DNA from: Azonexus hydrophilus
Lineage (GTDB): Bacteria; Pseudomonadota; Gammaproteobacteria; Burkholderiales; Rhodocyclaceae
Direction of reading: 5' to 3'
DNA length: 64,000 bases
NCBI RefSeq assembly: GCF_001956855.1
Contig: NZ_MTHD01000005.1
Span: 1-64,000, forward strand
A program made the translations under genes and the position numbers. Positions 34,259-44,766 of this stretch are shown one piece after another. The notes beneath the pieces were generated by a model that made no database searches, was not told where the DNA came from, and saw nothing but the letters and a program-made list of their open reading frames with translations. Each line of letters opens with the position of its first letter. The first letter of the stretch is position 1.

Positions 34259-34301
34259 CAACAGGCCGTCTCCGGCCTGTTGGCGTTACCGACGAGGCCG
34301 A

Positions 34302-36824
34302 ATGGCACGCACCCTCCTGGCAATCTACCCGCACAGCGCCCGCCGCTACGACGAAATGTTGAAGGCTGACGGCGAAGTGCGCCCGCACTGGCGGCCCTTC
34401 TTCGAGCACCTGGACGCGGTGTCGCCGGAGGACATGCACCAGCGCCTGGACTTCGCCGACCGGCGCATCCAGGAAAACGGCGTCACCTACAACGTCTACG
34501 CCGATCCGAACGGCGCCGACCGGCCGTGGGCGCTCGACCCGGTACCGCTGATCATCCCGCCCGACGAATGGGCCGAGGTGTCGTCGGCGGTCGCCCAGCG
34601 GGCAACGCTGCTCAACGCCATCCTGGCCGATCTCTACGGCGAGCAGACCCTGTTGGCCAAGGGCCTGCTGCCGCCGGCGCTGGTGTACGGCCAGCACGGT
34701 TTCCTCTGGCCGTGCCAGGGGATCAAGCCGCCCGGTGGTATCTGGCTACACCATTACGCTGTCGACCTGGCCCGTTCGCCGAACGGTCGCTGGTGGGTCA
34801 TCGCCGACCGTACGCAGGCACCGTCGGGCGCCGGCTACGCGCTGGAAAACCGGCTGGTGGTGTCGCGTGTCTTCCCGGAAATGTTCCGCGACCTGCACGT
34901 TCAGCATCTGGCCGATTTCTTCCGCGATCACCAGGATGGCCTGGCTGCGCTGGCGCCGGTGGAAGGCGACGAGCAACCGCACATCGTGCTGCTGACGCCG
35001 GGACCGTACAACGAAACCTACTTCGAACACGCCTACCTGGCCCGCTACCTCGGTTTCCCGCTGGTCGAGGGGCAGGATCTGACGGTGCGCGGCGATACCG
35101 TCTACCTGAAGACGCTGCGCGGGTTGAAGCGCGTACACGTGATCCTGCGTCGCCAGGATGACGATTACTGCGATCCGCTTGAATTGCGCGGCGATTCGGC
35201 GCTCGGCATCCCCGGCCTGATCAACGTCGCCCGCGCTGGCCGGGTGACGATTGCCAACGCGCTGGGCAGCGGTCTGCTGGCCTCTGGTGCGCTGATGGGC
35301 TTCCTGCCGGCGATCTGCCGGCACCTGCTCGGCGAGAAACTGGCGATGCCATCGGTCGGCACCTGGTGGTGTGGCGAGAAACCGGCGCTCGACTACGTCA
35401 AGGAAAATTTCGACGACCTGGTGATCAAGCCGGCTTACCCGACCCAGCGCATGGAGCCGGTGTTCGGCCACGAACTCGAGGGCGAGGCGCGCGAGGAAAT
35501 GCTGCGCCGGATCGAGGCCAGGCCGCATGCCTACGTGGCCCAGGAAATGGTCAACTTGGCCCAGGCACCGACCTGGAGCCGGGCCCATGAACGCCGGCTG
35601 ATCGCCCGTCCGGTCGGCCTGCGCGCCTACGCCGTGGTCAATGCCGAGGGCGAATATTCGGTCATGCCTGGTGGCCTGACCCGTGTTGCCCAGGGCGCCG
35701 GCGCCCGCATCATTTCGATGCAGCGCGGCGGTGCTTCCAAGGATACCTGGGTGCTGACCAATGGCCCAGTCAGCGAATTCACGCTGCTCAAGCCGTCGTT
35801 CGGTGTCCGTGACCTGGTTCGTGCCGGTGCCAACCTGACTTCGCGGGTGGTCGAGAACCTGTTCTGGCTCGGCCGTTATTCCGAGCGCTTCGACGACAGC
35901 GCGCGCCTGCTGCGCGTGGCGCTGGCCCGGCTGGTCGATGTCGGCGGCGAGAAGACGGCGGCCGTCGCTTCGGTCATGGAACTGGCCGAGCGCCTGAAGG
36001 TGCTGCCGACGCCGGAAGAGGACAGCGAACCAGCCGAAGGCGGCGAACACGTGCTGCTCGAAGCCATCTACGACCCGGCGCAACCGGGCAGCCTGGCGGC
36101 CAACATCCGCAGCCTGATGTGGTCGGCGACGCATGTGCGCGAGCGCCTGTCGCTGGATCACTGGCATTCGCTGAACCGTTTGCAGCGCGAGCAGCAGGCG
36201 GCACAGAAAAAGCACCCGACGCTGACCGAGGCGATTGCCTTCCTTGATCGCGTACTGCTGGTGTCGTCGTCGCTCAACGGTTTCGCCATGGACAACATGA
36301 CGCGCGACGATGGCTGGCGTTTCCTGATCATCGGCCGTCGCCTGGAGCGCCTGTCCTTCCTCGCCCGTGGCATCGCCGGCTTCCTGCGCATGGACTCGGC
36401 GCGTGGTCAGGGTTGCCTGGAATGGCTGCTGGAAATGGCCGATTCGATCATCACCTACCGTTCGCGTTATTCGCGCCAGGCGGAACTGTTGCCGGTCATC
36501 GACCTGCTGGTTTTCGACGAGAGCAATCCGCACGGCGTGATGTTCCAGGTCAATGTCCTCAGCCGCTACCTGGAGCGCATGGCGCATGAACTCGGGGCCG
36601 ATTACGACGCCCGCCTGAGCACCGCCAGCGAACGCCTGCGGAAGTTCAGTCTCGAACAGTTCGAGCACCTGCAGTTCAGCCAGTGTCGCAGCTGTGCGCC
36701 CTGCGATGAGCTGGCGACGCTGCTCGAAGATCTCGTCGCCGCCGCCGGCCATCTGTCGGACGGGCTGGGCATGCGCTATTTCACGCACGTCGGCGATGTC
36801 AGCCGGCAGACCATGGCCCTGTGA
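34302..36824 (+). CDS. Circularly permuted ATP-grasp and alpha-E fusion protein
   Basis: An 840-residue protein. The first 470 residues are a type 2 circularly permuted ATP-grasp ligase (LTPGPYNETYFEHAYLARYLGF, GEKPALDYVKENFDDLVIKP, MPGGLTRV), and residues 500-835 an alpha-E helical domain (ENLFWLGRYSERFDDSARLLRVAL, RRLERLSFLARGIAGFLR, SRYLERMAHEL). In many bacteria these are separate genes. The ATP-grasp part should form an amide bond using ATP. The stop overlaps the GTG start of the next gene. Confidence 0.9.
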   Translation: MARTLLAIYPHSARRYDEMLKADGEVRPHWRPFFEHLDAVSPEDMHQRLDFADRRIQENGVTYNVYADPNGADRPWALDPVPLIIPPDEWAEVSSAVAQRATLLNAILADLYGEQTLLAKGLLPPALVYGQHGFLWPCQGIKPPGGIWLHHYAVDLARSPNGRWWVIADRTQAPSGAGYALENRLVVSRVFPEMFRDLHVQHLADFFRDHQDGLAALAPVEGDEQPHIVLLTPGPYNETYFEHAYLARYLGFPLVEGQDLTVRGDTVYLKTLRGLKRVHVILRRQDDDYCDPLELRGDSALGIPGLINVARAGRVTIANALGSGLLASGALMGFLPAICRHLLGEKLAMPSVGTWWCGEKPALDYVKENFDDLVIKPAYPTQRMEPVFGHELEGEAREEMLRRIEARPHAYVAQEMVNLAQAPTWSRAHERRLIARPVGLRAYAVVNAEGEYSVMPGGLTRVAQGAGARIISMQRGGASKDTWVLTNGPVSEFTLLKPSFGVRDLVRAGANLTSRVVENLFWLGRYSERFDDSARLLRVALARLVDVGGEKTAAVASVMELAERLKVLPTPEEDSEPAEGGEHVLLEAIYDPAQPGSLAANIRSLMWSATHVRERLSLDHWHSLNRLQREQQAAQKKHPTLTEAIAFLDRVLLVSSSLNGFAMDNMTRDDGWRFLIIGRRLERLSFLARGIAGFLRMDSARGQGCLEWLLEMADSIITYRSRYSRQAELLPVIDLLVFDESNPHGVMFQVNVLSRYLERMAHELGADYDARLSTASERLRKFSLEQFEHLQFSQCRSCAPCDELATLLEDLVAAAGHLSDGLGMRYFTHVGDVSRQTMAL

Positions 36825-37792
36825 GCATCATGGAACCCGTCCGTTACCACGTCCTGCACGAAACACGTTACGACTACGGCAGCAATGTCTCGCTGTCGCA
36901 GCAACAACTGCACCTGTCGCCGCGTTTCCTGCCCTGGCAGCAGGTGCATGAGCAACGCATCGTCATCGAGCCGACGCCAACCTGGCGGCGCGACGGCCTG
37001 GATGCCTTCGGTAATCCGGTCAGCTGGATATCGTTCAATGCGCCACACGACAGCCTGTGCATCCGCTCGGCGATGAACATCGCGGTGCTGCCGCACCTGC
37101 CTGACGAAGCGATGCTCGACGCGTCCATCCCCTGGGAAGAGCTGCGCGAGCGCCTGGCCTACGATGCGCTGGAGCCGCTGCCGGAAGATCTGGATGCTGC
37201 GCGTTTCCTGTTTGAAAGCCCGCATGTCCGGGTCAAGCACGAACTGGCCGCTTATGCCGCCGACTGTTTTCCACCCGGCGTACCGGTATTGATTGGTGCC
37301 CGTGCACTGATGGCCAAGATTTTCGAGGAATTCGAGTTCGATCCCGAAGCCACCACGGTATCGACGCCGGTGCTCGAGGTGCTGGAGAACAAGCGCGGCG
37401 TCTGCCAGGATTTTGCCCACCTGATGATTGCCTGCATGCGCGCCCTCGGTCTGGCTGCCCGTTACGTCAGCGGCTATCTGCTGACCCGGCCGCCACCCGG
37501 CAAGCCGCGCCTGATCGGTGCCGATGCGTCGCATGCCTGGGTGTCGGTCTATGCGCCGGGCACTGCCGACAACTGGGTCGATTTCGATCCGACCAACAAC
37601 CTGCTGCCGGATACCGAGCACATCACGCTGGCCATCGGCCGCGATTTCACCGACATCTCGCCGCTGCGCGGCATCATCCTCGGCGGCGGCGGTGCCGAAC
37701 CGGAAGTGGCGGTGACGGTCGTGCCGCTCGACGAAGAGGAAATTCCCGCAGCGCTGCTGGCCGAACCGGAAGCCGGCGCGGCCGAGGCTTGA
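36821..37792 (+). CDS. Transglutaminase-like protein
   Basis: A 323-residue protein with the N-terminal transglutaminase beta domain (RYHVLHETRYDYGSNVSLSQQQLHLSPR) and a catalytic core: Cys198 (RGVCQDFAHL), His238 (DASHAWVSVY), Asp256 (DFDPTN). It would act as a peptidase or amide transferase on the product of the ATP-grasp enzyme. The GTG start at 36821 overlaps the preceding stop (GTGA); an ATG at 36830 is also possible. Stop overlaps the next gene. Confidence 0.9.
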   Translation: MSIMEPVRYHVLHETRYDYGSNVSLSQQQLHLSPRFLPWQQVHEQRIVIEPTPTWRRDGLDAFGNPVSWISFNAPHDSLCIRSAMNIAVLPHLPDEAMLDASIPWEELRERLAYDALEPLPEDLDAARFLFESPHVRVKHELAAYAADCFPPGVPVLIGARALMAKIFEEFEFDPEATTVSTPVLEVLENKRGVCQDFAHLMIACMRALGLAARYVSGYLLTRPPPGKPRLIGADASHAWVSVYAPGTADNWVDFDPTNNLLPDTEHITLAIGRDFTDISPLRGIILGGGGAEPEVAVTVVPLDEEEIPAALLAEPEAGAAEA

Positions 37793-39000
37793 TGCGTCGC
37801 GTTGTCATCATCGGTGGCGGGCCGGCCGGCTTGATGGCGGCCGAGCAGCTTGCTGCGCTCAACGGCGTGCAAGTCGAGATTTTCGACGCCATGCCGTCCT
37901 TCGGGCGCAAGTTCCTGATGGCCGGCAAGGGTGGCATGAACATCACGCATGCCGAGCCGCTGCCGGATTTTATCGGCCGTTACGGCCAGCGCGCCGGCCA
38001 GATCGCGCCGCTGCTCGAGCTTTTCAGTCCGCAGGCCTTGCGCGACTGGATTCATGGCCTGGGCGTCGAAACTTTCATCGGCACTTCCGGCCGGGTCTTT
38101 CCCACCGAAATGAAGGCAGCGCCGCTGCTGCGGGCCTGGCTGCACCGGCTGCGCGGGCAGGGCGTGCGTTTCCATGTCCGGCATCGCTGGCTGGGCTGGG
38201 GCGACGACGGCAGCCTGCGTTTTGCCACGCCGGACGGCGAAGTTTTCGTGCATGCGGCGGCCACGGTGCTGGCGCTGGGCGGCGGTAGCTGGGCCAAGCT
38301 GGGTTCGGATGGCCGCTGGGTGGACGTGCTGCGCGCCGCCGGTGTGTCGGTGGCACCGCTGCAGCCGGCCAATTGCGGTTTCGACGTCGCCTGGTCGGCG
38401 CATTTTCGCGAGCGCTTCGCCGGCCAGCCGGTCAAGCCGGTGGTCGGATCTTGCGGTCAACTGCGCCAGCAGGGCGAATTCAACATCACCGACAGCGGCA
38501 TCGAGGGTGGCCTGGTCTATGCGCTGGCGGCGCCGCTGCGCGATGCTTTGCTTGCCGGCGAAGTGGCGGAACTGCATCTGGATCTGGCGCCCGGGCGTAG
38601 CCTCGAACGCCTGCGTGCCGACCTGGCGAAGCCGCGCGGCCGCGATTCGCTGGCCAATCACCTGCGCCGGCGTCTCGGCATCGAGGGCGTCAAGGCCGGA
38701 CTGTTGCGCGAATTGTGCCCGCCCGAGGTGTTGACCGCAGCAGACCGTCTGGCTGCCGCGATCAAGGCGCTGCCGTTGCCGGTGACGGCAACGCGGCCCA
38801 TCGACGAGGCCATCAGTACCGCCGGTGGCGTACGCTTCGAGGCGCTCGACGCAGCGCTGATGCTGCGTGACCACCCGGGGGTTTTCGTTGCCGGCGAAAT
38901 GCTCGACTGGGAAGCGCCGACCGGCGGTTACCTGCTGACGGCCTGCTTTGCCAGCGGCCATCGCGCCGGCAGCGGCGCCGCCGACTGGCTGCGCCGCTAG
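37792..39000 (+). CDS. FAD-dependent flavoprotein (HI0933/BaiN-like, TIGR03862 type)
   Basis: A 402-residue oxidoreductase with an N-terminal FAD-binding Rossmann motif (RRVVIIGGGPAGLMAAEQLAAL), the KFLMAGKGGMNITH motif of the family, VLALGGGSW in the middle and a C-terminal FAD contact GVFVAGEMLDWEAPTGGY. Substrate unknown. The ATG overlaps the stop of the transglutaminase gene, so it is likely translated with that operon, but it may be functionally unrelated. Convergent with the histidine kinase gene. Confidence 0.87.
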   Translation: MRRVVIIGGGPAGLMAAEQLAALNGVQVEIFDAMPSFGRKFLMAGKGGMNITHAEPLPDFIGRYGQRAGQIAPLLELFSPQALRDWIHGLGVETFIGTSGRVFPTEMKAAPLLRAWLHRLRGQGVRFHVRHRWLGWGDDGSLRFATPDGEVFVHAAATVLALGGGSWAKLGSDGRWVDVLRAAGVSVAPLQPANCGFDVAWSAHFRERFAGQPVKPVVGSCGQLRQQGEFNITDSGIEGGLVYALAAPLRDALLAGEVAELHLDLAPGRSLERLRADLAKPRGRDSLANHLRRRLGIEGVKAGLLRELCPPEVLTAADRLAAAIKALPLPVTATRPIDEAISTAGGVRFEALDAALMLRDHPGVFVAGEMLDWEAPTGGYLLTACFASGHRAGSGAADWLRR

Positions 39001-39008
39001 CCGCGATA

Positions 39009-42000
39009 TCAGCTCAGCCGGGCAAGGGCCTGGTCGAGTTGTTCGGCGGCAGCTTCGAAGTCGAAATCGGCGATCTTTCGCTCGAAACTGCCGAAAGCCT
39101 CGCCAAGCACTTGCTGCAACAATGGTGCTTTCGTCTGCAGCTGGCCTTGTACGGCGAAATCGCAATCCTTGAGCTGCTGGCTCAGGCCGGCCAGTTGCCG
39201 GCGCAATTCTTCCGCCGTCGCCCCGTTGCCCTGCTGGGCCGAAGCTTGTGCGGCCTGCCGCTGCCCGGCCAGCGCCGCGTGCAACTGTTGGTAGTTATCT
39301 TCACAATCGGCGATCAGGCGGGCAATCTCTTCCGCCGGACGTTGCTGGCGAATCGCATGATCCAGGTCGGCGGCCGACTGGAACACCGCGGTCGCGCCCA
39401 GTGTGCCGGCCGCGCCCTTGATCGAGTGGGCCAGCCGGCGCGCCTCTTCGAGTTCGCCCAGGGCGAACAGTTCGTGCATGTGCGGGAAGTCGCCGAGATG
39501 ATTGTCGGCGAAGGTCGATAACAGCCGCTGGTAGGTGGCCAGTTTGCCGCGGACGGCGTGCAGCCCGGCCTTGGCGTCGAGGCCGGGAATCCGGGACAGA
39601 TAATCGAGGGCATCGGCGTCGCCGGCGGTATCCGGTGCCGTGACTGAGGCTGCTGCGGGTGCGGGCAGCGTTTGCGCGCCGGCATCGATGACCTGCAGCG
39701 GCAGCACGAACCAGAATTCGCTGCCTTCGCCCGGTGCGCTGTTGACGCCGATATTGCCGCCCATCAGTTCGGCCAGGCGCCGGCTGATCACCAGCCCCAG
39801 TCCGGCGCCGCTATGCCGGCGTGTGGTCGAGCTGTCGGCCTGTTCAAAGGGGTTGAACAGCCGCGACTGGGTGGTGCGGGCGATGCCGATGCCGGTGTCG
39901 GTGACCGAGAAACGCAGCCGCAGGCGGTCGCCCTCCCGTGCCTGCGCCTCGACCCGGATCGTGATGCTGCCGGATTCGGTGAACTTGATCGCATTGGCCA
40001 GCAACTGCAGCAGGATCTGCCGGATGTGCTGGGCATCGCCGCGCAGTCGCGGCGGGAGGTTCGGGGCGATCTGGCTGTCGAGGCCAAGATTCTTGCTCCG
40101 GGCTTTGTCGGCAAACTGTTGCCGGGCTTCGGCGATCAGTTCGGCAAGCGAGAATTCGCCGTTGCTCGGGGTCAGGTTGCCGGCTTCGAGTCGCGACAGG
40201 TCGAGAATGTCGTTGAGCAGCTGCATCAGCTGGTTGGCGGCATCGGCGATCCGGCCCAGGCGCTCGCTGGCGTCGGTGGCGGCGATGTCACGCTGGAGCA
40301 GGTGGGTGAGCCCGAGGATGGCGTTCATCGGCGTCCGGATTTCGTGGCTCATGTTGGCCAGGAAGCTGCTCTTCGCCCGGTTGGCGGCTTCTGCCTCTTC
40401 CTTGGCGTGCTGCAATTGCTTCGTCCGCTGGTCGACCAGCCCTTCCAGTTCCTGGCGGTAGCGTGCCAGTTCGGCCTGGTCGCGCTTCTTTTCAGTGACG
40501 TCTTCCTCGATCGCCAGGTAGTGCGTGACCTCGCCGTTCTTCTGGCGAACCGGCGAGATGATGGCGTGGGCGTTGTACAGCGAGCCGTCCTTGCGCCGGT
40601 TGATGAACTCGCCGCGCCAGATGTCGCCACGCAGCAGGCTCTGCCACAGTTCGGCCAGGGTCCGCCGGCTGGTCTGGTCGGACTTGAGCAGGCGTGGATT
40701 GCCGCCGATGATTTCTTCCGGCGGATAGCCGGTACAGGCGACGAAAGCCTGGTTGACGTATTCGATGCTGCCGTCGGTGCGGGTGATGATGATGCTGTGC
40801 GGGCTTTGTTCGATCGCCAGCGACAACTGGCGCAGGCTGGCTTCGCTGGCAGCGAGCGCACGCCGCGAGCGCTGCTTGCCGATGCCGATGCCGAGTTCGT
40901 TGGCCAGGTCGTCGAGCAGCCCGGCTTCCTCGTCGTCGATGCTGTGTCCGGTTTCAATGCCGAGCAGCAGGTAGCCGACGCGTTCGCCATCGTTATGGAG
41001 CGGCAGGATGTAGTCGGCCTCCTGTACCGCTGGCATCGGTTCGTCAGCGGCAATGAAACGTGCCGAACGGTAGCCGCCGATGTCCACCGCCAGCCGGCAG
41101 ACAGCAGCCAGCAGTGCGGTTTCATCGCTTTCCCGGACGACGCTGCGGGCAATGCCGCCGAGCAGGTGCAGCGAACGGTTCTGGCGTTCGATCCGGCGGC
41201 GGTCGGCGCGGCGCTGGCCGATGTCGGTGAGGATGCCGCTGACCACAGTCGGCAAACCTTCGTGGTCGCGTTCGGTGACGCAGCCGCGGTCCTCGACCCA
41301 CAGCCAGTGCCCCCAGGCGTGCCGAATCCGGTATTCCATCCGGTGCTGGCCCATTTTTTCGCGTAGCACGCTGTCGACCGCAACATCGTAGTGCTGGCGG
41401 TCCTGCGGATGGATGCGTTCGCGCCATTCAGCGAGATTCATCGGGCCGTTGCCCTCGTTTTCGCCAAACAGCGCCAGCAGGCTGTTGCTGCACACGACAC
41501 GGTCGTGTCGTGGCCGGTATTCCCAGGCGCCGGCACCGGCGGCGGACAGGGCCAGGTTGAGCTGGGCCTCCAGGCGCAGCCGGTCGCGTTCCTCGCACAG
41601 CCGGTTCAGCGTGATTTCCATGTCGTGCATCGCCAGTTGCTCGAACAGCCGGGACTGGCTGATGACGCCGGCAACCTCACCATCGTCGGACAGCACCACC
41701 ATGTGCCGGACACGATAGACGCTCATCGCGCTCAGTGCGTCGTTGACCGACTGCTTGACGTGAATGCTGTGGACCGGCGCGCTCATCGCCTGGCCGAGCG
41801 GGATTTCGCAGGCGTTCGGGTAGCAGCTGAGCAGGCGTGGGACATCGCGTTCAGTCAGGATGCCCAGCGGTTTGCCGTGCTCGCTGACGAGAATATAGTC
41901 GGAGGCCAGTTGCAGCATCCGGGTCAGGGCCGTATCGAGCTTGGTGCCTGGCGGCAGGTGCGGCATCTCGCGGTCCATGGCGCTGGCCAGCGTCTGCAGG

Positions 42001-42398
42001 TGCTGGAAGGCGAGCACGCCAAGATGGCGGCGGAAGTCGGTTTCGCTGACGATGCCGATGGTTGCGCCGTCCGGGGCGACGACGACGAGATGGCGGATGC
42101 TGTGGGCATCGATCAGCTTGCGCGCACCGAGCAGGTCAAGGTCGGGTGGGGCGGTGACCAGCGGGTGCGACATGACCTCGCTGACGGCGGTATGGCCGGG
42201 CAGGCGCCAGTGCAGGGCGCGCAGCATGTTGCTCTCGGTGATGATGCCCAGGGTTTTTTCCGGCGGTCCGATGAGCAGGCTGGAAATGCTCGCCTCGCTC
42301 ATGATTTTGGCAACTTCCTGCAGCGAGGTTTCCGGGGCGACGCTGCGGACGTCGCAGGTCATGATGTCGGCGAGGGTGACGGGGAGCCGGTGGTTCAT
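39009..42398 (-). CDS. Four-CBS histidine kinase with HPt domain, no receiver
   Basis: A 1,129-residue cytoplasmic kinase. Residues 8-250 are four CBS motifs (two tandem pairs), followed by PAS (about 275-385), GAF (410-520), PAS (540-655), a histidine kinase with His685 ([10 protein letters not shown]) and ATPase (NAIKF, DTGIGI, GAGLGL), and an HPt domain with His991 ([12 protein letters not shown]), then 80 helical residues. No receiver lies between kinase and HPt. No transmembrane helix is seen. CBS pairs often bind adenine nucleotides, suggesting an energy signal. Start overlaps the previous stop (ATGA). Confidence 0.9.
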   Translation of the reverse strand: MNHRLPVTLADIMTCDVRSVAPETSLQEVAKIMSEASISSLLIGPPEKTLGIITESNMLRALHWRLPGHTAVSEVMSHPLVTAPPDLDLLGARKLIDAHSIRHLVVVAPDGATIGIVSETDFRRHLGVLAFQHLQTLASAMDREMPHLPPGTKLDTALTRMLQLASDYILVSEHGKPLGILTERDVPRLLSCYPNACEIPLGQAMSAPVHSIHVKQSVNDALSAMSVYRVRHMVVLSDDGEVAGVISQSRLFEQLAMHDMEITLNRLCEERDRLRLEAQLNLALSAAGAGAWEYRPRHDRVVCSNSLLALFGENEGNGPMNLAEWRERIHPQDRQHYDVAVDSVLREKMGQHRMEYRIRHAWGHWLWVEDRGCVTERDHEGLPTVVSGILTDIGQRRADRRRIERQNRSLHLLGGIARSVVRESDETALLAAVCRLAVDIGGYRSARFIAADEPMPAVQEADYILPLHNDGERVGYLLLGIETGHSIDDEEAGLLDDLANELGIGIGKQRSRRALAASEASLRQLSLAIEQSPHSIIITRTDGSIEYVNQAFVACTGYPPEEIIGGNPRLLKSDQTSRRTLAELWQSLLRGDIWRGEFINRRKDGSLYNAHAIISPVRQKNGEVTHYLAIEEDVTEKKRDQAELARYRQELEGLVDQRTKQLQHAKEEAEAANRAKSSFLANMSHEIRTPMNAILGLTHLLQRDIAATDASERLGRIADAANQLMQLLNDILDLSRLEAGNLTPSNGEFSLAELIAEARQQFADKARSKNLGLDSQIAPNLPPRLRGDAQHIRQILLQLLANAIKFTESGSITIRVEAQAREGDRLRLRFSVTDTGIGIARTTQSRLFNPFEQADSSTTRRHSGAGLGLVISRRLAELMGGNIGVNSAPGEGSEFWFVLPLQVIDAGAQTLPAPAAASVTAPDTAGDADALDYLSRIPGLDAKAGLHAVRGKLATYQRLLSTFADNHLGDFPHMHELFALGELEEARRLAHSIKGAAGTLGATAVFQSAADLDHAIRQQRPAEEIARLIADCEDNYQQLHAALAGQRQAAQASAQQGNGATAEELRRQLAGLSQQLKDCDFAVQGQLQTKAPLLQQVLGEAFGSFERKIADFDFEAAAEQLDQALARLS

Positions 42399-44761
42399 TG
42401 GGCGGACGGAGGATCCTGCCGGTAACGACGGATGGCCTGGCAGGTCTGCTGCAGGGCCTGGCCGAGATCGGCGAAGCATTGGTCGATGGGAGTTTGTGCT
42501 GCACCTGGCAGCAACGCGTCGTTGAGGGCGCAGGCGGCGGTGTGGATGTCGCTCAGGCCGAGGGTGCCGGCGACGCCCTTGAGATTGTGGGCAAGGCGTC
42601 GGGCATCGTCGAGCCGCTGTTCGCGGCGCGCGCTTTCAAGGATTTGGTGATCCTCGCCGTGCCCGGCAAGGAAGCTGTCGAGCAGGCGCAGGTAATTGCG
42701 GACGTTGTTGCGTACCGTGCGCATCGCCTGTTCGATATCGATGCCTGGCAGCCTGGCCAGGGCAGCGCGTTCGTCGTCCGCCCTGGCGGTTGCCGGGGCG
42801 GCGACGGGCAGCGCAAGCTGGCTGCTGGTGCCCAGTGGCAGCCATTTGACCATCGAGGCGTACAGGTTGTCCGGATTGACCGGTTTGGCGATGTGATCGT
42901 TCATCCCGGCTTCCAGGCAGCGCCGCCGGTCTTCGCCGAAGGCGTTGGCGGTCATTGCGAGTATCGGTGTCGTGCACCCGTCGGCGCGCAGTTTCCGGGT
43001 GGCGGTGAGTCCGTCCATGACCGGCATCTGCATGTCCATCAGGATGATGTCGTAACGCGTTGCCAGCACCCGCTCGATGGCCTCGGCACCGTTGCTGGCG
43101 ACATCGATGACGAAACCGACGTCTTCCAGCAGGTCGCGGGCGACTTCCTGGTTGATCGGGTTGTCCTCGACGAGCAGCACGTGCGGTGGGGCGGCCAGCT
43201 GTTTCAGACAGTCTTCGGCACGCGAAATGCAGATCGGTCCGGGCAGTTCCTTGCCGGCACCTGTCTGCAGGCGGGCTGTAAACCAGAAGGTGCTGCCGAC
43301 GCCCGGTGTGCTGTCGACGCCGGTCTCGCCGCCCATCAGCTGGGCCAGGTGGCGGGCAATGGCCAGGCCGAGGCCGGTGCCGCCAAAGCGCCGGGTGGTC
43401 GAGCCGTCGGCTTGTTCGAAGGCCTGGAACAGGCGGCGCTGCTGCTCGGAATCGATGCCGATGCCGGTGTCGCTGACGGCAAAGCGGACCAGCAGCCCCT
43501 GATCGTTGCTGGCCAGCAGGCTGACGTCGATGGCAATGCTGCCGTGTTCGGTGAATTTGGCGGCGTTGGTCAGGAAGTTGAGCAGGACTTGGCCCAGCCG
43601 CAAGGGGTCACCGTGCAGGATTTCGGGAAGTTGCGGGTCGATCCGGCTGGTGAACTGCAAGCCGCGCGAACGGACGCGGTCGACCACCAGCGTCGAGGTG
43701 TTTTCGATGATCTGCTGCAGGCGGAAATCGCTGGGTGCGAGGACCAGCTTGCCGGCCTCGATTTTCGAAATGTCGAGAATCTGGTTGATGATTGCCAGCA
43801 GATGGTGCGCTGCATCCTGGACCTTGCCGAGCCGGTCGAGCATGCCCGGTTCCGCGGTCTGCCGGGTGGCGAGATGGGTCAGGCCGATGATGGCGTTCAT
43901 CGGTGTGCGGATTTCGTGGCTCATGTTGGCGAGGAAGGCGCTCTTCGCCCGGTTGGCTTCTTCCGCAGCATCGAGGGCGCTGGCCAGTTCGCTGGTGCGT
44001 TCGGCAACGATTTCCTCGAGGTGGGCGCGGTAGCGTTCGAGTTCGATATTGGCCTGACGCTGTTTTTCCTCGCGTTCGAGCAGGGCACGCTCGTTGGCGA
44101 TGCGTTGCGAGATGTCGGCGATGAAGACTACCAGATAGGCAGCGCCGTCGACATTGATGGTTTCGGCGGACAAGCTGATTTCGCGGCTCCTGCCGTCGCT
44201 GCCGACGCCGGTGCTTTCAAAGTCGGTGACACGCCCATCGCGGCGCAGGAGTTCCAGCATCTGGTTCCGATCCTCCGGCATGTTCCAGAGGCCGGCTTCG
44301 ATCGTCGTCTTGCCGAGCAGGGCTTCGCGTGTCCAGGCATATTCCCGCAGCAGGCGTTCATTGACATCGACCAGCTTGCCGTCTTGCAGGCGGGTGATGC
44401 AGGCGGCGACCGGTGCCGCCTGGAAGGCGACGGCATAGCGCGCGAGGGCCTGGCCTTCTTCGTGCAGCGCCTGGGCCATGGCGTGTTCCTTGTCGCCGGC
44501 GTGCTGCAGTTGCAGTTCGTTTTGCGTGATTTCGGCAAATTTGCTGCGCAGCAGGAAATACAGCATCAGGCCGGTGGCGGCGACGTAGAACCAGCCCTTG
44601 AGCAGATTGATCAGCGTCCGGTTGCCGGTTTCGGCGACCAGCAGTTCGACGGCCAGATCGGTGAAGAGTATCCAGCAGGCCGCGAACGCAAGATAAAGCA
44701 GGACCAGTTTTCGGGTGGCGCGGGCATATCCGGGGTCTTCGGTTTTGAGCGCCTGGCTCAT
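42395..44761 (-). CDS. Membrane hybrid histidine kinase (PAS-HK-REC-HPt)
   Basis: A 788-residue protein with two N-terminal helices (about 19-40 and 53-70), a PAS domain (about 105-235), coiled coil, kinase with His about 281 ([10 protein letters not shown]), ATPase (NAAKF, DTGIGI, GTGLGLA), receiver with Asp about 576 ([13 protein letters not shown]), and HPt with His about 724 ([12 protein letters not shown]). It follows the HD-GYP regulator by 5 bases and overlaps the CBS kinase, so the three are one operon and probably one relay. Confidence 0.9.
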   Translation of the reverse strand: MSQALKTEDPGYARATRKLVLLYLAFAACWILFTDLAVELLVAETGNRTLINLLKGWFYVAATGLMLYFLLRSKFAEITQNELQLQHAGDKEHAMAQALHEEGQALARYAVAFQAAPVAACITRLQDGKLVDVNERLLREYAWTREALLGKTTIEAGLWNMPEDRNQMLELLRRDGRVTDFESTGVGSDGRSREISLSAETINVDGAAYLVVFIADISQRIANERALLEREEKQRQANIELERYRAHLEEIVAERTSELASALDAAEEANRAKSAFLANMSHEIRTPMNAIIGLTHLATRQTAEPGMLDRLGKVQDAAHHLLAIINQILDISKIEAGKLVLAPSDFRLQQIIENTSTLVVDRVRSRGLQFTSRIDPQLPEILHGDPLRLGQVLLNFLTNAAKFTEHGSIAIDVSLLASNDQGLLVRFAVSDTGIGIDSEQQRRLFQAFEQADGSTTRRFGGTGLGLAIARHLAQLMGGETGVDSTPGVGSTFWFTARLQTGAGKELPGPICISRAEDCLKQLAAPPHVLLVEDNPINQEVARDLLEDVGFVIDVASNGAEAIERVLATRYDIILMDMQMPVMDGLTATRKLRADGCTTPILAMTANAFGEDRRRCLEAGMNDHIAKPVNPDNLYASMVKWLPLGTSSQLALPVAAPATARADDERAALARLPGIDIEQAMRTVRNNVRNYLRLLDSFLAGHGEDHQILESARREQRLDDARRLAHNLKGVAGTLGLSDIHTAACALNDALLPGAAQTPIDQCFADLGQALQQTCQAIRRYRQDPPSAQ

Positions 44762-44766
44762 CTGGC

